This document shows positions 6,763 through 6,906 of a stretch of DNA of 6,906 nt, one piece after another. A program made the position numbers and the translations under genes. Source of the stretch: an uncultured Rhodospirillaceae bacterium (lineage in GTDB: Bacteria; Pseudomonadota; Alphaproteobacteria; MPNO01); contig CALGIA010000506.1 of assembly GCA_937916005.1 (NCBI GenBank), forward strand, positions 1-6,906, in the 5' to 3' direction. The notes under the pieces are model-generated. The model ran no database searches. It was not told the origin of the DNA and saw only the letters and a program-made list of their open reading frames with translations. Position 1 is the stretch's first letter, and each line of letters begins with the position of its first letter.

Positions 6763-6797
6763 CCATCCAACCCGGCAATTATTGCCGGGTTGGATGG
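6763..6797 (+). terminator. Perfect 16-bp hairpin, likely terminator of the aminotransferase-E1 operon
   Basis: CCATCCAACCCGGCAA (6763-6778) and its exact complement (6782-6797) flank a three-base loop TTA. The hairpin begins 47 bases after the E1-beta stop. Only TTC follows, so the U-run is poor; termination may depend on stem strength or a factor, or the stem may protect the 3' end. No further gene on this transcript is visible. Confidence 0.7.
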
Positions 6798-6822
6798 TTC
6801 TGGATCGCCATGAAAATGTAAA

Positions 6823-6835
6823 AATCAATATATTT
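6823..6835 (+). promoter_or_regulatory. IHF-like site upstream of the sigma-54 promoter
   Basis: AATCAATATATTT matches the IHF consensus WATCAA-N4-TTR at all positions but the last. It is about 25 bases upstream of the -24 element, where IHF bending often assists sigma-54 promoters. The sequence is AT-rich, so a chance match is possible. Confidence 0.3.
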
Positions 6836-6860
6836 CCGATACTTATGATAATATTCCGAT
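6834..6860 (+). repeat. Direct repeat TTCCGAT spaced by 20 bases
   Basis: TTCCGAT occurs at 6834-6840 and again at 6854-6860, a 20-base period close to two helical turns. The right copy abuts the sigma-54 -24 element. It could bind a regulator that blocks or assists the promoter; no known regulator site is recognised. Confidence 0.35.
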
Positions 6861-6876
6861 TGGCGCGTTTCTTGCA
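6860..6876 (+). promoter_or_regulatory. Sigma-54 (RpoN) promoter pointing right
   Basis: TTGGCGCGTTTCTTGCA matches the -24/-12 consensus YTGGCACGRNNNTTGCW at 12 of 14 specified bases. The essential GG (6862-6863) and GC (6874-6875) are separated by exactly ten bases. Transcription should start near 6887 and drive a gene beyond the window. Sigma-54 promoters need an enhancer-binding activator, so this neighbour is probably under flagellar, nitrogen or similar control. Confidence 0.65.
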
Positions 6877-6906
6877 TTGATCATGTCACGAAGTGTTTTC
6901 CGTAGG

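Noticed and set aside
6883..6906. Small open frame starting ATG at 6883
   Set aside because: No ribosome site precedes it and it would begin before the start site expected from the sigma-54 promoter; only eight codons are visible.
1..6906. tRNA, rRNA, CRISPR array or insertion sequence
   Set aside because: No regularly spaced long repeats, transposase motifs, terminal inverted repeats or tRNA-like cloverleaf were seen on either strand.

Overview
The window looks like part of a surface-glycan or modified-sugar gene cluster from a Gram-negative bacterium, most likely an alphaproteobacterium. That placement rests on moderately high GC coding sequence, AT-rich intergenic strips with TTAA-type motifs, weak but recognisable Shine-Dalgarno sites, and a strong sigma-54 type promoter at the right edge. 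I cannot name the genus.

Layout, left to right. Bases 1-512 (minus strand, cut by the left edge) encode the N-terminal 170 residues of an ATP-sulfurylase (Sat) family protein, ending inside its QTRN-x2-HRGH nucleotide-binding motif. A 187-base divergent intergenic region (513-699) holds a leader hairpin for the Sat-like gene, a TTAA-N7-TTAA site inside short tandem repeats, and a motif that recurs upstream of the aminotransferase gene. To the right, all on the plus strand, are an AsnB-type glutamine-dependent amidotransferase (700-2667); a short, internally deleted polysaccharide-deacetylase relative that seems to have lost its catalytic residues (2689-3294); a 93-base gap with its own candidate regulatory motif; a DegT/DnrJ/EryC1-type PLP sugar aminotransferase (3388-4509); and the alpha (4516-5700) and beta (5702-6715) subunits of a thiamine-diphosphate E1 enzyme. 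A perfect 16-bp hairpin follows the beta subunit. The last about 80 bases hold a near-consensus sigma-54 promoter pointing out of the window.

How the genes may work together. The aminotransferase and the two E1 subunits are tightly packed (gaps of 6 and 1 bases) and very likely form one operon. No E2 or E3 gene is present, and the operon appears to end right after E1-beta, so this is unlikely to be an ordinary 2-oxoacid dehydrogenase complex. One precedent is the avilamycin enzyme pair AviB1/AviB2, which resembles PDH E1 alpha/beta and adds a two-carbon branch to a sugar. By analogy, this operon could make a branched-chain amino sugar, with the AsnB protein amidating a carboxyl group and the Sat-like protein supplying activated sulfate or another adenylylated intermediate. 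This pathway is inference. The enzyme families themselves are well supported by motifs.
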